Of a DNA stretch of 64,000 nucleotides, positions 1 through 9,084 are shown one piece after another. Position 1 is the stretch's first letter, and each line of letters opens with the position of its first letter. The notes beneath the pieces are model-generated. The model had not been told where the DNA came from. It worked only from the letters and a program-made list of their open reading frames with translations, and made no database searches. Source of the DNA: Catenovulum agarivorans YM01 (GTDB lineage: Bacteria > Pseudomonadota > Gammaproteobacteria > Enterobacterales > Alteromonadaceae); assembly GCF_000281085.1 (NCBI RefSeq), contig NZ_JH767524.1, positions 66,863-130,862 of the forward strand. Reading direction: 5' to 3'. A program made the translations under genes and the position numbers.

Positions 1-721
1 TAGGATCGTTTAACCAAGCTGGAACTTTGAGGTTTTCTTCACCTTCAACAATAAATGGTGTGTACTTGTCACCTTTAGCCAGCTGCTCCATGTATTTATA
101 TTTACACGAATAGCTTTGGGTATCTCTGTGGCTACCATCAGGGTGATGACATTCTTTGTACTTAATCACATCTGCTGTATGGTTAGTGATGATGTCAAAA
201 AATACTTTCATCCCTTTGCTATGCGCTGTATCAATTAAGTCTTTTAAGTCATCATTACTACCAAAATGTGGATCAAGTTGGGTGAAATCAACAACCCAAT
301 AACCGTGATAACCCGCACTTGGGCCTTGCATCGCGCGGTTGCGCAAAATCGGCGTTAACCAAATTGCGGTAATGCCCATATCTTGCAGGTAATCTAAACG
401 ATTTTTTAAACCTTGTAAGTCGCCGCCATGGAAATAACCTTTATGCGTTGGATCAAAACCACCACGTGAAATTGCGTCAGTTTCCGAGCCTTGGTCATTA
501 CTTGGGTCGCCATTTTCAAATCTGTCTGGTAATACAAAGTAGAAAATGTCGTCACGTACATCTCGATTTAAATAATCTTGGTAAATATCTTGTTGGTTAG
601 ATTTCGCCGCTTGAGTGGCCACAGTGTTACTTTGTGTTTGTTTTGTATCGTTGCAGCCAATTATCGATAGAGCTGATAACGCCAATACAACGGCAGTGCA
701 GATAGGAGTATGTTTAAACAT
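1..721 (-). CDS. Alpha-amylase family glycoside hydrolase (GH13), lipoprotein, 3' end outside window
   Basis: The first 240 residues of a GH13 enzyme are visible; the rest lies left of base 1. It would hydrolyse alpha-glucans at the cell surface or in the periplasm. Translation from the ATG at 721 gives a lipoprotein signal ending in L-S-I-I-G-C, with Cys23 as the lipidated residue, then a Ser/Gln/Thr-rich linker. The (beta/alpha)8 barrel follows, with FYFVLPDRFENGD, the strand GITAIWLTPI, the GYWVVDF segment and conserved region I (DIITNH). The start is supported by AGGA about 9 bases upstream and by a promoter-like pair at 768-795. The catalytic Asp and Glu regions are not in the window, so activity and subfamily cannot be judged. 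Confidence 0.9.
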   Translation of the reverse strand, partial: MFKHTPICTAVVLALSALSIIGCNDTKQTQSNTVATQAAKSNQQDIYQDYLNRDVRDDIFYFVLPDRFENGDPSNDQGSETDAISRGGFDPTHKGYFHGGDLQGLKNRLDYLQDMGITAIWLTPILRNRAMQGPSAGYHGYWVVDFTQLDPHFGSNDDLKDLIDTAHSKGMKVFFDIITNHTADVIKYKECHHPDGSHRDTQSYSCKYKYMEQLAKGDKYTPFIVEGEENLKVPAWLNDP

Positions 722-767
722 AGGTGAAAGTCCTAATTTTGAGGCTAATTTCGCTTGTTACTCAAAT

Positions 768-795
768 GTTATAGAACTTTTTCAAAATTTGACAA
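768..795 (-). promoter_or_regulatory. Putative sigma-70 promoter of the amylase gene
   Basis: Read on the minus strand, TTGTCA (790-795) and TATAAC (768-773) are separated by 16 bases and lie 47 bases upstream of the amylase ATG. A 10-bp perfect palindrome, CATACGTATG (799-808), sits just upstream of the -35 box and could be an operator with a CG centre as in LacI-family sites. The assignment is by motif only. Confidence 0.45.
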
Positions 796-834
796 CTACA
801 TACGTATGCAGCTTAGAAGATTTTTATTGGAGCT

Positions 835-860
835 AATGCCGAGGTGTAAACCTCAGCATT
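835..860 (-). terminator. Hairpin downstream of pyrC, possible terminator
   Basis: An 11-bp stem with one mismatch (835-845 with 850-860) and a GTAA loop on the plus strand lies just after the pyrC stop. No clear U-tract follows on the minus strand, so termination is uncertain. Confidence 0.4.
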
Positions 861-875
861 AAACTTCAATCCAGC

Positions 876-1910
876 TTAAGCTTTTAACTTCCAGTTAATG
901 GTTTGTCCACCAAAGAAAGGTACGATTGGATTACCGTTTGGCAAAATAATCTGTTCAGGGATAGTCCACTCTTCTTTAACTAAAGTAATGCTACCTTGAT
1001 TACGTGGTAAACCATAAAAGTCAGCGCCGTGGTGACTAGCAAAACCTTCTAACTTATCTAGCGCATCTAGCTCGTCAAAGACTTGTGCATACAGTTCAAT
1101 TGCACTCCAAGCACTATAACAACCGGCACAGCCACAAGCAGATTCTTTTTTGTGTTTTTCGTGTGGCGCAGAGTCTGTGCCTAAAAAGAATTTGTTTGAA
1201 CCAGTTTTAACCGCCGCACGCAAAGCTTGTTGATGGGTATTACGTTTTAGCACAGGCAAACAATAGTTATGAGGTTTGACTCCACCGACTAATAAATCGT
1301 TGCGATTTAACATTAAATGTTGTGGGGTAATTGTCGCCGCTAAGTTTTCGCCACCAGCCATAACAAAATCAGCGGCATCTTTAGTGGTAATGTGTTCAAA
1401 AACCACTTTAAGCTGTGGAAACTTCTGAGTGATTTTTGTCATGTGCTCGTCAATAAAAGCTTTTTCACGATCAAAAATATCTATTTCGTGACGTGTCACT
1501 TCACCATGAATAAGTAACAATAAACCCACGTCAGCCATAGCTTCAAACACTGGGTACATAGCTTCCATCGCTGAAACAGCCGCGTCAGAATTAGTTGTTG
1601 CTCCTGCTGGGTACAATTTACATGCGGTAACCCCAGCAGCTTTAGCTTGTTTAATTTGCTCAACTGTTGTGTCATTGGTTAAAAACAAGGTCATTAACGG
1701 CTGAAAATCACTACCTTGTGGGCGTGCGGCTAAAATACGTTGTTTGTATTCCATAGCCATTTCAGCTGTAGTTACAGGTGGAACTAGGTTAGGCATAACA
1801 ATGGCGCGCTTAAAACAACGCGCCGTCGCTGGAACTGTTTCTGGCAACATATCGCCATCACGAAAATGTAAATGCCAATCGTCAGGCGTTTGAATAGTTA
1901 ACTGGGTCAT
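876..1910 (-). CDS. pyrC: Dihydroorotase (type II)
   Basis: This zinc enzyme closes carbamoyl-aspartate to dihydroorotate in cytoplasmic pyrimidine synthesis. The 344-residue length matches E. coli PyrC (about 348). The metal site is complete: H13-L-H15 in the N-terminal DWHLHFRDG, the carboxylated lysine K98 in CKLYPAGAT, the histidines of IHGE and FEHITT, and the aspartate of GTDSAPH. It stands alone on the minus strand between the amylase gene and the RND operon. A GAGCG element precedes the ATG. Identification is secure. Confidence 0.97.
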   Translation of the reverse strand: MTQLTIQTPDDWHLHFRDGDMLPETVPATARCFKRAIVMPNLVPPVTTAEMAMEYKQRILAARPQGSDFQPLMTLFLTNDTTVEQIKQAKAAGVTACKLYPAGATTNSDAAVSAMEAMYPVFEAMADVGLLLLIHGEVTRHEIDIFDREKAFIDEHMTKITQKFPQLKVVFEHITTKDAADFVMAGGENLAATITPQHLMLNRNDLLVGGVKPHNYCLPVLKRNTHQQALRAAVKTGSNKFFLGTDSAPHEKHKKESACGCAGCYSAWSAIELYAQVFDELDALDKLEGFASHHGADFYGLPRNQGSITLVKEEWTIPEQIILPNGNPIVPFFGGQTINWKLKA

Positions 1911-1978
1911 AAATATCGCTCATTTTCAATTTGCGGCTATTATGCCTTAACTATCTACAGAAGTTTAGCGGCAAAAGC

Positions 1979-4900
1979 TCAACAATGTGAAGTACTATTG
2001 CCAAACAGAAAGTTAATAATGATCGTCCAGCACCGTTTTACCAATACCTTGATATCTTCCAAAGCTATATAAAGGCAAGGAATCATGATCAAAGTAATAA
2101 ATGTAGCAAACAGTACACCAAAAGCTAATGAAACAGCCATAGGTATTACTATCTTAGCTTGTAAACTGGTTTCAGAAATTATCGGGATTAAACCAATAAA
2201 AGTGGTTAATGAAGTTAACATTATCGCTCTAAAACGGCGACCACCTGATTCAATGACCGCCTGTTTAATTGACAATCCTCGTTGCCGCGCTTTATTGACA
2301 AAGTCGACCATCACCAGTGAGTCATTTATCACCACGCCTGATGCAGCAATAATACCAAACACAGATTGGCTAGAGAGATCCATGCCCAATAGCATATGGC
2401 CAAACATAGCACCTATCACCCCAAACGGAATAACTGTCATAATGATTAAAGGTTGCAAATAAGATTTTAGTGGAATAGCCAACAAGGCATAAATCACTAA
2501 CATAGATAAAATAAAGTTACGTGCTTGTTCATTTAAGCTATCCATTTGCTCTTTAATACTACCCGCCAACTCACTGCGTACTTTGGGGTATTTGCGCAAC
2601 ATTTCAGGCAAATAGCTACCACTTATGTCACCAGCAATTTTGTGCGCTTCGGCAACTTTAGTATCAACATTTGCCCAAACCACTAAGGTTCGACTACCGT
2701 TTTCACGGCGTATGGTATTCACCCCATCAACCACTTTAACATCCGCGAGTTGCGACAAAGGTACTTCGCCACCTTGTGGTGTTCTAATCAATACTTGGTA
2801 TATTTGGCTGACTGCTTTGCGTTCATTTTTTGGATAACGCACCATAACGCGTATTTCGTCACCATTACGTAATATACGCTGTGCCTCTAAACCATATAAA
2901 GCAAAACTAACTTGTGAAGCGACATCAGATAAAGTTAAGCCGAGTGAATAAGCTAGCGGTTTGAGTTCAAATTGAATTTCATCGGTTGAAACTTCCCAAC
3001 TATCGTTAATTTCACTCACCCCAGCAAGCGTTGCCAGTTTTTGTTTGAGCTCGTTGCCTGCAGCTCTAAGTGAATCACCATCGGCACTTAACAGACGGAA
3101 ACTGATATCACCATCATTCATGCCACCACCGAACAGATCATCACGCACAGTGAGTGTTTTTAACCCCGGTATTTCTGGCATATTTTCGCGCCACATATTC
3201 GAAAAGGTGAATGGGTCAATAGGTCGAATGTCTGGATCAACTAACTTAACTTGTACATGTGCATTGGTACGACCACGTAAATCTACCAACAAGTTACCTA
3301 TCATGCCTTGGCCGTTGTTATCGGCTTTAACCTGCTCGTCTAAGCGTCGCAACATAGACTCTACCGACAAAGCCGCTTTTAGCGTATCTGATTCAGCGGT
3401 CGCCGCATTCATTTCAATTTGTATAGTTGGAAAATCGTGCGGAATTTTTGGTGTGCCAACAAAACGTACTAAACCACCTTCTAATAAACCAACACTCATC
3501 ATTAAGATTGCGATAAATACAGTTAACACAGCATATCTATAATAAACCGCGAATTGGATAAAAGGCCGATAATAATTTTCAACAAAACCTTTGATGCCTC
3601 TATCCACATAACCGCGGCAATAATCAAACGGATTATATTTATTGTGTGATTTAGGTTTCATCCCAGCTAAATGCGCAGGTAATATCAATTTTGATTCAAC
3701 CAAGGAAAAGATTAAACACAGAATTACTACAAAACCAATTGCTTGCGAAAAAGCTGCACTTGGGCCGTCATCCATAACCATAGGCACAAACGCAGCAATT
3801 GTAGTTAATACACCAAAGGTGGCGGGTACAGCCACCCGCTGCGCGCCTCGAATTACATTATCTAGTGTTGAGCCTTTTTCTTCGGTTTCAGCTTGGATGC
3901 TTTCACCTATGACTATGGCGTCATCAACCACCACACCAAGTACTAAAATAAAACCAAACAAGCTGACCACATTGATGGTGACGTCAATTGACTCCATAGG
4001 CAAAAATAACAGTGCACCTAAAAAGCTAATGGGTAAACCCATCATCACCCAAAATGCCAGTTTTAATCTTAAGGTTAAACCTAAAATTAAAAACACCAAT
4101 AAACCACCTGTCAGCATATTGGTTAACATCATATTTAACCGACCATCAAGGTAATAAGTTAAATCAACCCAAGGCTCTAATTGCACTGAAGGTGGCAAAG
4201 TTTGACGTTTATCATCTATATACTGGTTAACTATATTGGCAATGTCTGAGATGTTTTGATCAGGTGCTGCACCAACAAAAATAGTCACCGAATTGTCGCC
4301 ATTAAACTTAGCATATTGAATGCCTTCAACAAAACCATCATTAACCGTGGCAACATCACCTAATTTAATTTGCGTACCATCCGCTAAATTGATCAGCGGC
4401 AATTGTTCAAATTCAAAACCTCGATAAGCTTGATTTTCAACCCTTACCGATACATAACCATTGTCGGTTTTAATTTGCCCAGCCGAACGATTTGCCGAGA
4501 AACTACGAATAGCATTCGACACATCAATAAACGACAGTCCATATTCACGCAGCTTGTCCTGACTAACTTCAACTGAGATTTCGTAATTCAAACCACTGTA
4601 ATAGTCAGTGACATTCACTTGCGGCAGGTTACGAATTTCGTCATGAATGGTTCTGCCTAACTCTTTTAACTGCACGCTCGAAAGTGGCCCATATAAACTA
4701 ATGTACATCACCTCTTGGCGAGGTTTAGCACGGCGAATAATTGGCCTTTCCATGCCATCGGGGAAACTTGAAATAGCATCAATTTGCAGTTTTACTTCGT
4801 CTAAAACTTGTTCGGCGTCGTAACTATCATCTACTTCAATGGCAAAATGCGAGTGGCCTCGATTCGAAAACGACATTACACGTTTAAGCCCTTGTACCGA

Positions 4901-5128
4901 CTCCAACGCTTCTTCCATTTTAATAGTGATACCTTCACTGACTTCCTGTGGTGCCGCACCCGGATAAGAAGTGTCTATGTTGATCCAATTAATCTCAAAC
5001 ATAGGAAACATTTGTTTAGTAATGGTCAGTGAGGTTAATAAACCACCAACAATAATAAAAACCATCAATAAATTAGCCGCGACACTATTGCGCGCAAACC
5101 AACTGATTATGCCTTTTTTAGTATCCAT
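1979..5128 (-). CDS. RND family efflux permease (AcrB/HAE1-like)
   Basis: This is the inner-membrane proton-driven pump subunit of a tripartite exporter. The 1049 residues match the family length, with an N-terminal membrane helix (about 14-34), two large periplasmic loops and two groups of transmembrane helices. The proton-relay pair is present in TM4 (GVVVDDAIVIGES). The SNRGHSHF and GLTLSDVA segments are typical of periplasmic pore domains. It lies 12 bases after the membrane-fusion gene, in one operon. No outer-membrane TolC partner is nearby, so it presumably uses one encoded elsewhere. The substrate cannot be told from sequence. AAGGAC precedes the ATG. Confidence 0.93.
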   Translation of the reverse strand: MDTKKGIISWFARNSVAANLLMVFIIVGGLLTSLTITKQMFPMFEINWINIDTSYPGAAPQEVSEGITIKMEEALESVQGLKRVMSFSNRGHSHFAIEVDDSYDAEQVLDEVKLQIDAISSFPDGMERPIIRRAKPRQEVMYISLYGPLSSVQLKELGRTIHDEIRNLPQVNVTDYYSGLNYEISVEVSQDKLREYGLSFIDVSNAIRSFSANRSAGQIKTDNGYVSVRVENQAYRGFEFEQLPLINLADGTQIKLGDVATVNDGFVEGIQYAKFNGDNSVTIFVGAAPDQNISDIANIVNQYIDDKRQTLPPSVQLEPWVDLTYYLDGRLNMMLTNMLTGGLLVFLILGLTLRLKLAFWVMMGLPISFLGALLFLPMESIDVTINVVSLFGFILVLGVVVDDAIVIGESIQAETEEKGSTLDNVIRGAQRVAVPATFGVLTTIAAFVPMVMDDGPSAAFSQAIGFVVILCLIFSLVESKLILPAHLAGMKPKSHNKYNPFDYCRGYVDRGIKGFVENYYRPFIQFAVYYRYAVLTVFIAILMMSVGLLEGGLVRFVGTPKIPHDFPTIQIEMNAATAESDTLKAALSVESMLRRLDEQVKADNNGQGMIGNLLVDLRGRTNAHVQVKLVDPDIRPIDPFTFSNMWRENMPEIPGLKTLTVRDDLFGGGMNDGDISFRLLSADGDSLRAAGNELKQKLATLAGVSEINDSWEVSTDEIQFELKPLAYSLGLTLSDVASQVSFALYGLEAQRILRNGDEIRVMVRYPKNERKAVSQIYQVLIRTPQGGEVPLSQLADVKVVDGVNTIRRENGSRTLVVWANVDTKVAEAHKIAGDISGSYLPEMLRKYPKVRSELAGSIKEQMDSLNEQARNFILSMLVIYALLAIPLKSYLQPLIIMTVIPFGVIGAMFGHMLLGMDLSSQSVFGIIAASGVVINDSLVMVDFVNKARQRGLSIKQAVIESGGRRFRAIMLTSLTTFIGLIPIISETSLQAKIVIPMAVSLAFGVLFATFITLIMIPCLYIALEDIKVLVKRCWTIIINFLFGNSTSHC

Positions 5129-5140
5129 TAATACTTGTCC

Positions 5141-6367
5141 TTATTTATCAGCTTGTTTGGCTAAGACAGTTTGTTCGTCAGCCTCTTCAGACAAGTTGGA
5201 AGGTGTGTCGTCTAAGTTAGTGGTTAACTTCATACCAGAAACAGGATAAGCAAGCGCTGAAACAATTACCTTATCGTCTTGTGCTAAACCTTGTTGAATA
5301 ACGGCCAAGCCATCTTCCACCCGATAAACATCAACATGTCTAAACTCTAATTGATTGTTGCCATCCACTACAGCAATTTGGCCATCTTTAATCAAGTGGT
5401 ATTCAACAACACTAGCTCGATCGAGTAATTCACCTGCAATTTTTGCCACCACATAGGTGCCAAATTCAATGCGTCCATGTTTTTTTCCAGCAGTCTGTAG
5501 TGCATAAGGATCTTCTATTTGTGCAACTAAATAATGCATACGGTTTAGTTTGTTTTTAATCCCTTCGCTGCCGACAATTCTCGCGTCAAAAACTTTCTTT
5601 TTGCCTTCAATTTCAGTTTCCAATTTTACCTTAGCACCAACACCTGCTTGAGGTAAAAACGCCAGTTGAGCTTCTGCAACAGGTAAACGTACTTCAGCAA
5701 CACTCACTGCATAAATTTCACCGATTTGCCCTCCTTTGTTGGCATAACTGCCAGGGCTGACATGACGTGCCGAGACTATTGCATCATAAGGTGCAACTAT
5801 GCGTGTGCGTTCTAAATCACGTTTTGCGCGTTGAATATGTGCTTTAGCAGCTTTAACTCGAGCGACTGCTTGAGCTAATTGAGGTTTGCGCAACGCAAGT
5901 TCTGAAGGTTCTAAATCTGAAATTTGTTGCCATTCTGCTTTTGCAACTTGCGCTTGGGCTTTTTCTTGCTCTAATTGTGCTTCAGCGGATGCTAGATTTG
6001 CTTCAGCTTCGGTTAATGCTGCTTGATAATCGCTTGGGTCTATTTGTGCGAGTAACTGCCCTTGTTTAACAAATCCACCTTTAACAAAAGCATCGGCTAA
6101 TTCAGTAACAACACCGTCAACTTGAGCCACCAATACTGTGTGATATTTAGCTTCCACTTCGCCTTGAGAGCGCACATATACTTGATGCTGTTTTACTTGA
6201 TTGAGTTGGACATCAACAAATGGTGTTTTATTTGTAGCAGGCTTCTCCTCTGGTGGCTTTTTCATGCTGGCAAAACCCATCATAGCAGCCGCACCAATCA
6301 GCAAAATAACAATAGGGAAAAGTACACGTTTGTTTAGAATTTGTTCCATATCAGTTTGCAAAACCAA
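5141..6367 (-). CDS. RND efflux periplasmic adaptor (membrane fusion protein), TTG start
   Basis: The periplasmic adaptor bridges the RND pump to an outer-membrane channel. It has an N-terminal hydrophobic anchor (KRVLFPIVILLIGAA), a biotinyl-lipoyl half motif (GQLLAQIDPSDYQAAL), a long helical hairpin rich in Ala, Glu and Gln, the second lipoyl half (IVAPYDAIVSARHVSPG) and beta-barrel domains. A GTG-like extension reaches 6409, but the best start is TTG at 6365-6367, seven bases after AGGAG (6375-6379); the ATG at 6349 lacks a ribosome site. The operon order adaptor-pump is standard for the family. Confidence 0.92.
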   Translation of the reverse strand: MVLQTDMEQILNKRVLFPIVILLIGAAAMMGFASMKKPPEEKPATNKTPFVDVQLNQVKQHQVYVRSQGEVEAKYHTVLVAQVDGVVTELADAFVKGGFVKQGQLLAQIDPSDYQAALTEAEANLASAEAQLEQEKAQAQVAKAEWQQISDLEPSELALRKPQLAQAVARVKAAKAHIQRAKRDLERTRIVAPYDAIVSARHVSPGSYANKGGQIGEIYAVSVAEVRLPVAEAQLAFLPQAGVGAKVKLETEIEGKKKVFDARIVGSEGIKNKLNRMHYLVAQIEDPYALQTAGKKHGRIEFGTYVVAKIAGELLDRASVVEYHLIKDGQIAVVDGNNQLEFRHVDVYRVEDGLAVIQQGLAQDDKVIVSALAYPVSGMKLTTNLDDTPSNLSEEADEQTVLAKQADK

Positions 6368-6534
6368 GTTTGCACTCCTGTTTGAGCAAAAAAATAAAAT
6401 TATTGACAAATATTACGCAAGTAAACCAACCAAGTCACCAGTTTGACAGGCACTGGTCAGACCTAATTTTAAACGAATAGTTCACATTTATTTACACTTG
6501 TTTTGTAACCGTTTGTAACCAATAGACATTAATG

Positions 6535-6546
6535 GAAAACGTTTTC
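6535..6546. promoter_or_regulatory. Perfect palindrome GAAAACGTTTTC upstream of the RND operon
   Basis: This 12-bp palindrome with a central ACGT lies about 170 bases upstream of the adaptor start and 64 bases beyond the stop of the kinase-like gene. The shape resembles LacI/GalR-family operators. No regulator gene is adjacent, so the assignment is an inference from motif shape. Confidence 0.3.
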
Positions 6547-6609
6547 TTTCACTTATGTTATTTAAGGACAAACAGCCGCTAGAAAGCAAGTTATTATCCC
6601 GAGTTCAGG

Positions 6610-7050
6610 TTAAATAGTTTGCCACTGTTGTTGCATGCGCTGGAGTACTTCATCTGGTACATTGTGTACGCTTTGCCATTTACCTTCGCAGGTGAAAACA
6701 GTGCAGCTAAGCTTCAGGCGTTTTGCTAATTGCAAGTAACCCTGTAACTCCCATTTACGTACAAAAGTATTCGCAACCACCACACTTTTTCCGCTTAACA
6801 ATGCCGCTTTAGTCTTGTCAAAACAGTGCTGGTGGGCTTGTGGTAAATCTTGTGGATTAAACTGGTAGTGTTTGTCCGCTGAATAAAAATACTGATCAGC
6901 TTCAAAGTGGCAGAATTTAGGCTTGATTTGAACAATTTTCCGCGCAAGCGTGGATTTGCCCGAACCGGGCAAACCACGTAATAAAACAAGCTGCGGATTC
7001 GGTTTATGCCGGATCTGTTGCAGCAGCTTTTTTGTTTTTAGCCGATTCAT
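6610..7050 (-). CDS. P-loop ATP-binding protein, predicted kinase (AAA_33/zeta-like)
   Basis: A 146-residue protein with a clean Walker A motif, GLPGSGKST (residues 26-34), followed by an FEADQYF segment and VVVANTFVRKWE. This pattern is seen in small P-loop kinases related to polynucleotide kinase, gluconate kinase and N4BP2-like ATPases. The substrate is unknown. The ATG at 7050 lies inside the flotillin gene, giving a 47-base overlap in a different frame, and no good ribosome site precedes it. Translational coupling to flotillin, or a slightly later start, is possible. No antitoxin-like partner is present, so a zeta-toxin role is unlikely. Confidence 0.75.
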   Translation of the reverse strand: MNRLKTKKLLQQIRHKPNPQLVLLRGLPGSGKSTLARKIVQIKPKFCHFEADQYFYSADKHYQFNPQDLPQAHQHCFDKTKAALLSGKSVVVANTFVRKWELQGYLQLAKRLKLSCTVFTCEGKWQSVHNVPDEVLQRMQQQWQTI

Positions 7051-8818
7051 TAGCAGGTGTTACGACCTCATTGCGGGCTTGCTGTTGCTCACCACTTTCT
7101 TTTTGAGTTTCAGTTGGCTTTGCTGTGATTGAATTAGTGATCCCAGTCAAGGCATTGCTACCTAAGCCTTCAATCCCTACTTCACGCAATAATGCATCAA
7201 CTAATGGTGCTTGGCTGCGATAACGTAAAGCTGCATCAGCAACACTGTCCGCAACATTACTGCTCGGCACCATATCACCACCGCCATTTGACCCCATTAA
7301 ACCACCGTTCATCTGCACAATTTTAATCCCATCAATATTTTCCATTGGTTTAACAGATTCACGAACAATCTCTGGTAAATATTTGTACAGAGCAAGTTTT
7401 AGCTGATATTCAATTTGCGCTTGTGACAACAAGTTATCCGCTTCATGCAAGGCTTTTTTACCTTCAGCTTCCACACGATAAGTTTCAGCTTTAGCTTCTG
7501 CTGCAATAGTTTCGGCTTTAGCTTGTGCTTCAGCCGCAATGCGAATTTTGTCCGCTTGAGCTTGCGCTTCAGTTTTTAACGCATCGGCTCTATCAAGCGC
7601 AGCGGCTTTTTCAGCCTCTGCAGCAACTTGAATTGATACAGCGGCTTTTTCTGCGGCTTCTTTAGCACGTAATAATTCAATGTTTTTCTGACGTTCAGCA
7701 ATAGCCATTTCACGCACACTGATTACTTGTTCTTCAGCCGCTACCGCTGCAGATTCTGCTTTTTTCGCTTCTGCTTTAGCAGCTGACTCTTGTTCTGATT
7801 TCGCAGCAAGTGCAATTGCTTTATCTTGTTCTGCAATTTCTAACAAGCTTTGTGAACGAATATCCGCTTCACGTAAACGCTTTTTCTTTTCAATTTCTAA
7901 CGCTTCAATTTCTTGCTCTTTAGAGATACGCGCTTCTTCAACTGAACGTTCAGCCGAAATGCGCGCAAGTTGCGCTGCTTGCTCTTGCAAAGCTTTATCT
8001 TTTTCAATTTCAGCGTTTTGTTTGGCACGGTTCATTTCAATGGCACGTTGTTGTTCGATGCGTGCATGTTCCGATTTTAAGCCAATTTCCAACTGTTGCT
8101 GTTCAGCTTCTAAGTTACGCTGTTTGATTAAGGTTTCGTTTTCACGCTCAATATCATTACGAACTTTTTTACGCTCTTCAGTGATTTTGGTCAGTTGTGT
8201 TAAACCTTCAGCATCAAACGCGTTATCAACTCTAAAGTGTTTTGGATCTGTTTGATCCATTGCAGTTAAAGAAACTGATTCTAGTTCTAAACCATTTTTC
8301 TCTAGGTCAATACGTACATTATTTTGTACCCGTTGGACAAAATCTGAACGCATTTCGTGTAACTCTTGCATACTCATTTCTGCAGCACTAGCACGTAATA
8401 CGTCGACAAATTTTCCCTCAATCAAAGCTTTAAGTGCATCAACTTGTAAAGTTCGTTTACCTAAAGTTTGTGCCGCTGTGGCGATTGCTTCATGGTTTGG
8501 TGCTACGCGTAAATAAAACTCTACTGTAACGTCAACACGCATTCTATCTCTGGTGATGAGCGCTTGTTCAGCTGAGCGTTGCACTTCGAGTTTTAATGTA
8601 TTCATGTTTACAGGAATAATGTCCTGTAATACCGGCAGTACAATTGCACCACCATCTTTTATGACCTTTTCACCCCCTAAGCCTGTACGAACAAAAGATA
8701 TTTCTTTTGATGCGCGCTGGTATAGTTTAGAAAAAATCACCCCAATTAGGACTAAACTGACAATTGCTACAATTGCCACTAATCCAATAAAGTACAAATT
8801 GTCTAACTGATTTTGCAT
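7004..8818 (-). CDS. Flotillin / SPFH-domain membrane protein (YqiK/FloT-like)
   Basis: This is a membrane-anchored scaffold of lipid microdomains. The N-terminal helix (about 8-30) is followed by an SPFH/Band-7 domain (about 40-230, with EKVIKDGGAIVLPVLQ and LKALIEGKFVDVLR). A long coiled coil (about 225-460) of Glu/Ala/Lys heptads follows, then a flotillin C-terminal region. At 604 residues it is slightly longer than E. coli YqiK, with an extra Glu/Thr/Asn-rich tail. AAGGAA precedes the ATG by about 7 bases. The YqiJ-like gene lies upstream on the same strand, as in the E. coli yqiJ-yqiK pair, but here a palindromic repeat separates them. Confidence 0.93.
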   Translation of the reverse strand: MQNQLDNLYFIGLVAIVAIVSLVLIGVIFSKLYQRASKEISFVRTGLGGEKVIKDGGAIVLPVLQDIIPVNMNTLKLEVQRSAEQALITRDRMRVDVTVEFYLRVAPNHEAIATAAQTLGKRTLQVDALKALIEGKFVDVLRASAAEMSMQELHEMRSDFVQRVQNNVRIDLEKNGLELESVSLTAMDQTDPKHFRVDNAFDAEGLTQLTKITEERKKVRNDIERENETLIKQRNLEAEQQQLEIGLKSEHARIEQQRAIEMNRAKQNAEIEKDKALQEQAAQLARISAERSVEEARISKEQEIEALEIEKKKRLREADIRSQSLLEIAEQDKAIALAAKSEQESAAKAEAKKAESAAVAAEEQVISVREMAIAERQKNIELLRAKEAAEKAAVSIQVAAEAEKAAALDRADALKTEAQAQADKIRIAAEAQAKAETIAAEAKAETYRVEAEGKKALHEADNLLSQAQIEYQLKLALYKYLPEIVRESVKPMENIDGIKIVQMNGGLMGSNGGGDMVPSSNVADSVADAALRYRSQAPLVDALLREVGIEGLGSNALTGITNSITAKPTETQKESGEQQQARNEVVTPANESAKNKKAAATDPA

Positions 8819-8945
8819 AATTGCTTCCTTGTTTTGTAAAAATTAATTTTGACCCCAATTTACATTGGCTAGTTTAAACAACACTTTAGTTGTGCAGATA
8901 AGTCATTTGGAAATCCCAACTAACCCGCTATAGTGCACTATACTC

Positions 8946-9058
8946 ATAAGGTAGATGGGGTATTCCTCACAAAAACGCTTTGAACCCGTCCTTGGGCCGC
9001 TCGCACAAGATATCCCTATCTTGTGAAGTTTTGTTCGAAACACACCCATCTACCTTAT
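8946..9058. repeat. Nested-palindrome intergenic repeat, copy 1
   Basis: A 113-bp element bounded by perfect 14-bp inverted arms (8946-8959 ATAAGGTAGATGGG and 9045-9058). Inside are CAAAA and TTTTG inner arms and two small hairpins: a 3-bp stem with loop GTCCTT (8985-8996) and an 8-9 bp stem with loop ATCCCT (9004-9025). The same architecture recurs at 9885-9996 with different stems. It lies between the YqiJ-like gene and flotillin and would form a strong structure in their transcript. Confidence 0.7.
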
Positions 9059-9084
9059 TCACGGCATATTTCACTGCCGACAAA

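Noticed and set aside
615-836. 73-residue plus-strand ORF at the amylase 5' end
   Set aside because: It is antisense to the amylase signal peptide and promoter, lacks a ribosome site and has no recognisable family.
3642-4154. 170-residue plus-strand ORF inside the RND pump gene
   Set aside because: It is the antisense shadow of the AcrB-type transmembrane region; the minus-strand frame carries the conserved DD motif.
6610-7050. Zeta-type toxin of a toxin-antitoxin pair
   Set aside because: Only the Walker A region is shared with zeta toxins; no small antitoxin gene is adjacent and the context is flotillin.
9004-9025. Hairpin considered as a terminator of the YqiJ-like gene
   Set aside because: There is no T-tract, and it is one part of a larger symmetric 113-bp repeat that recurs at 9885.
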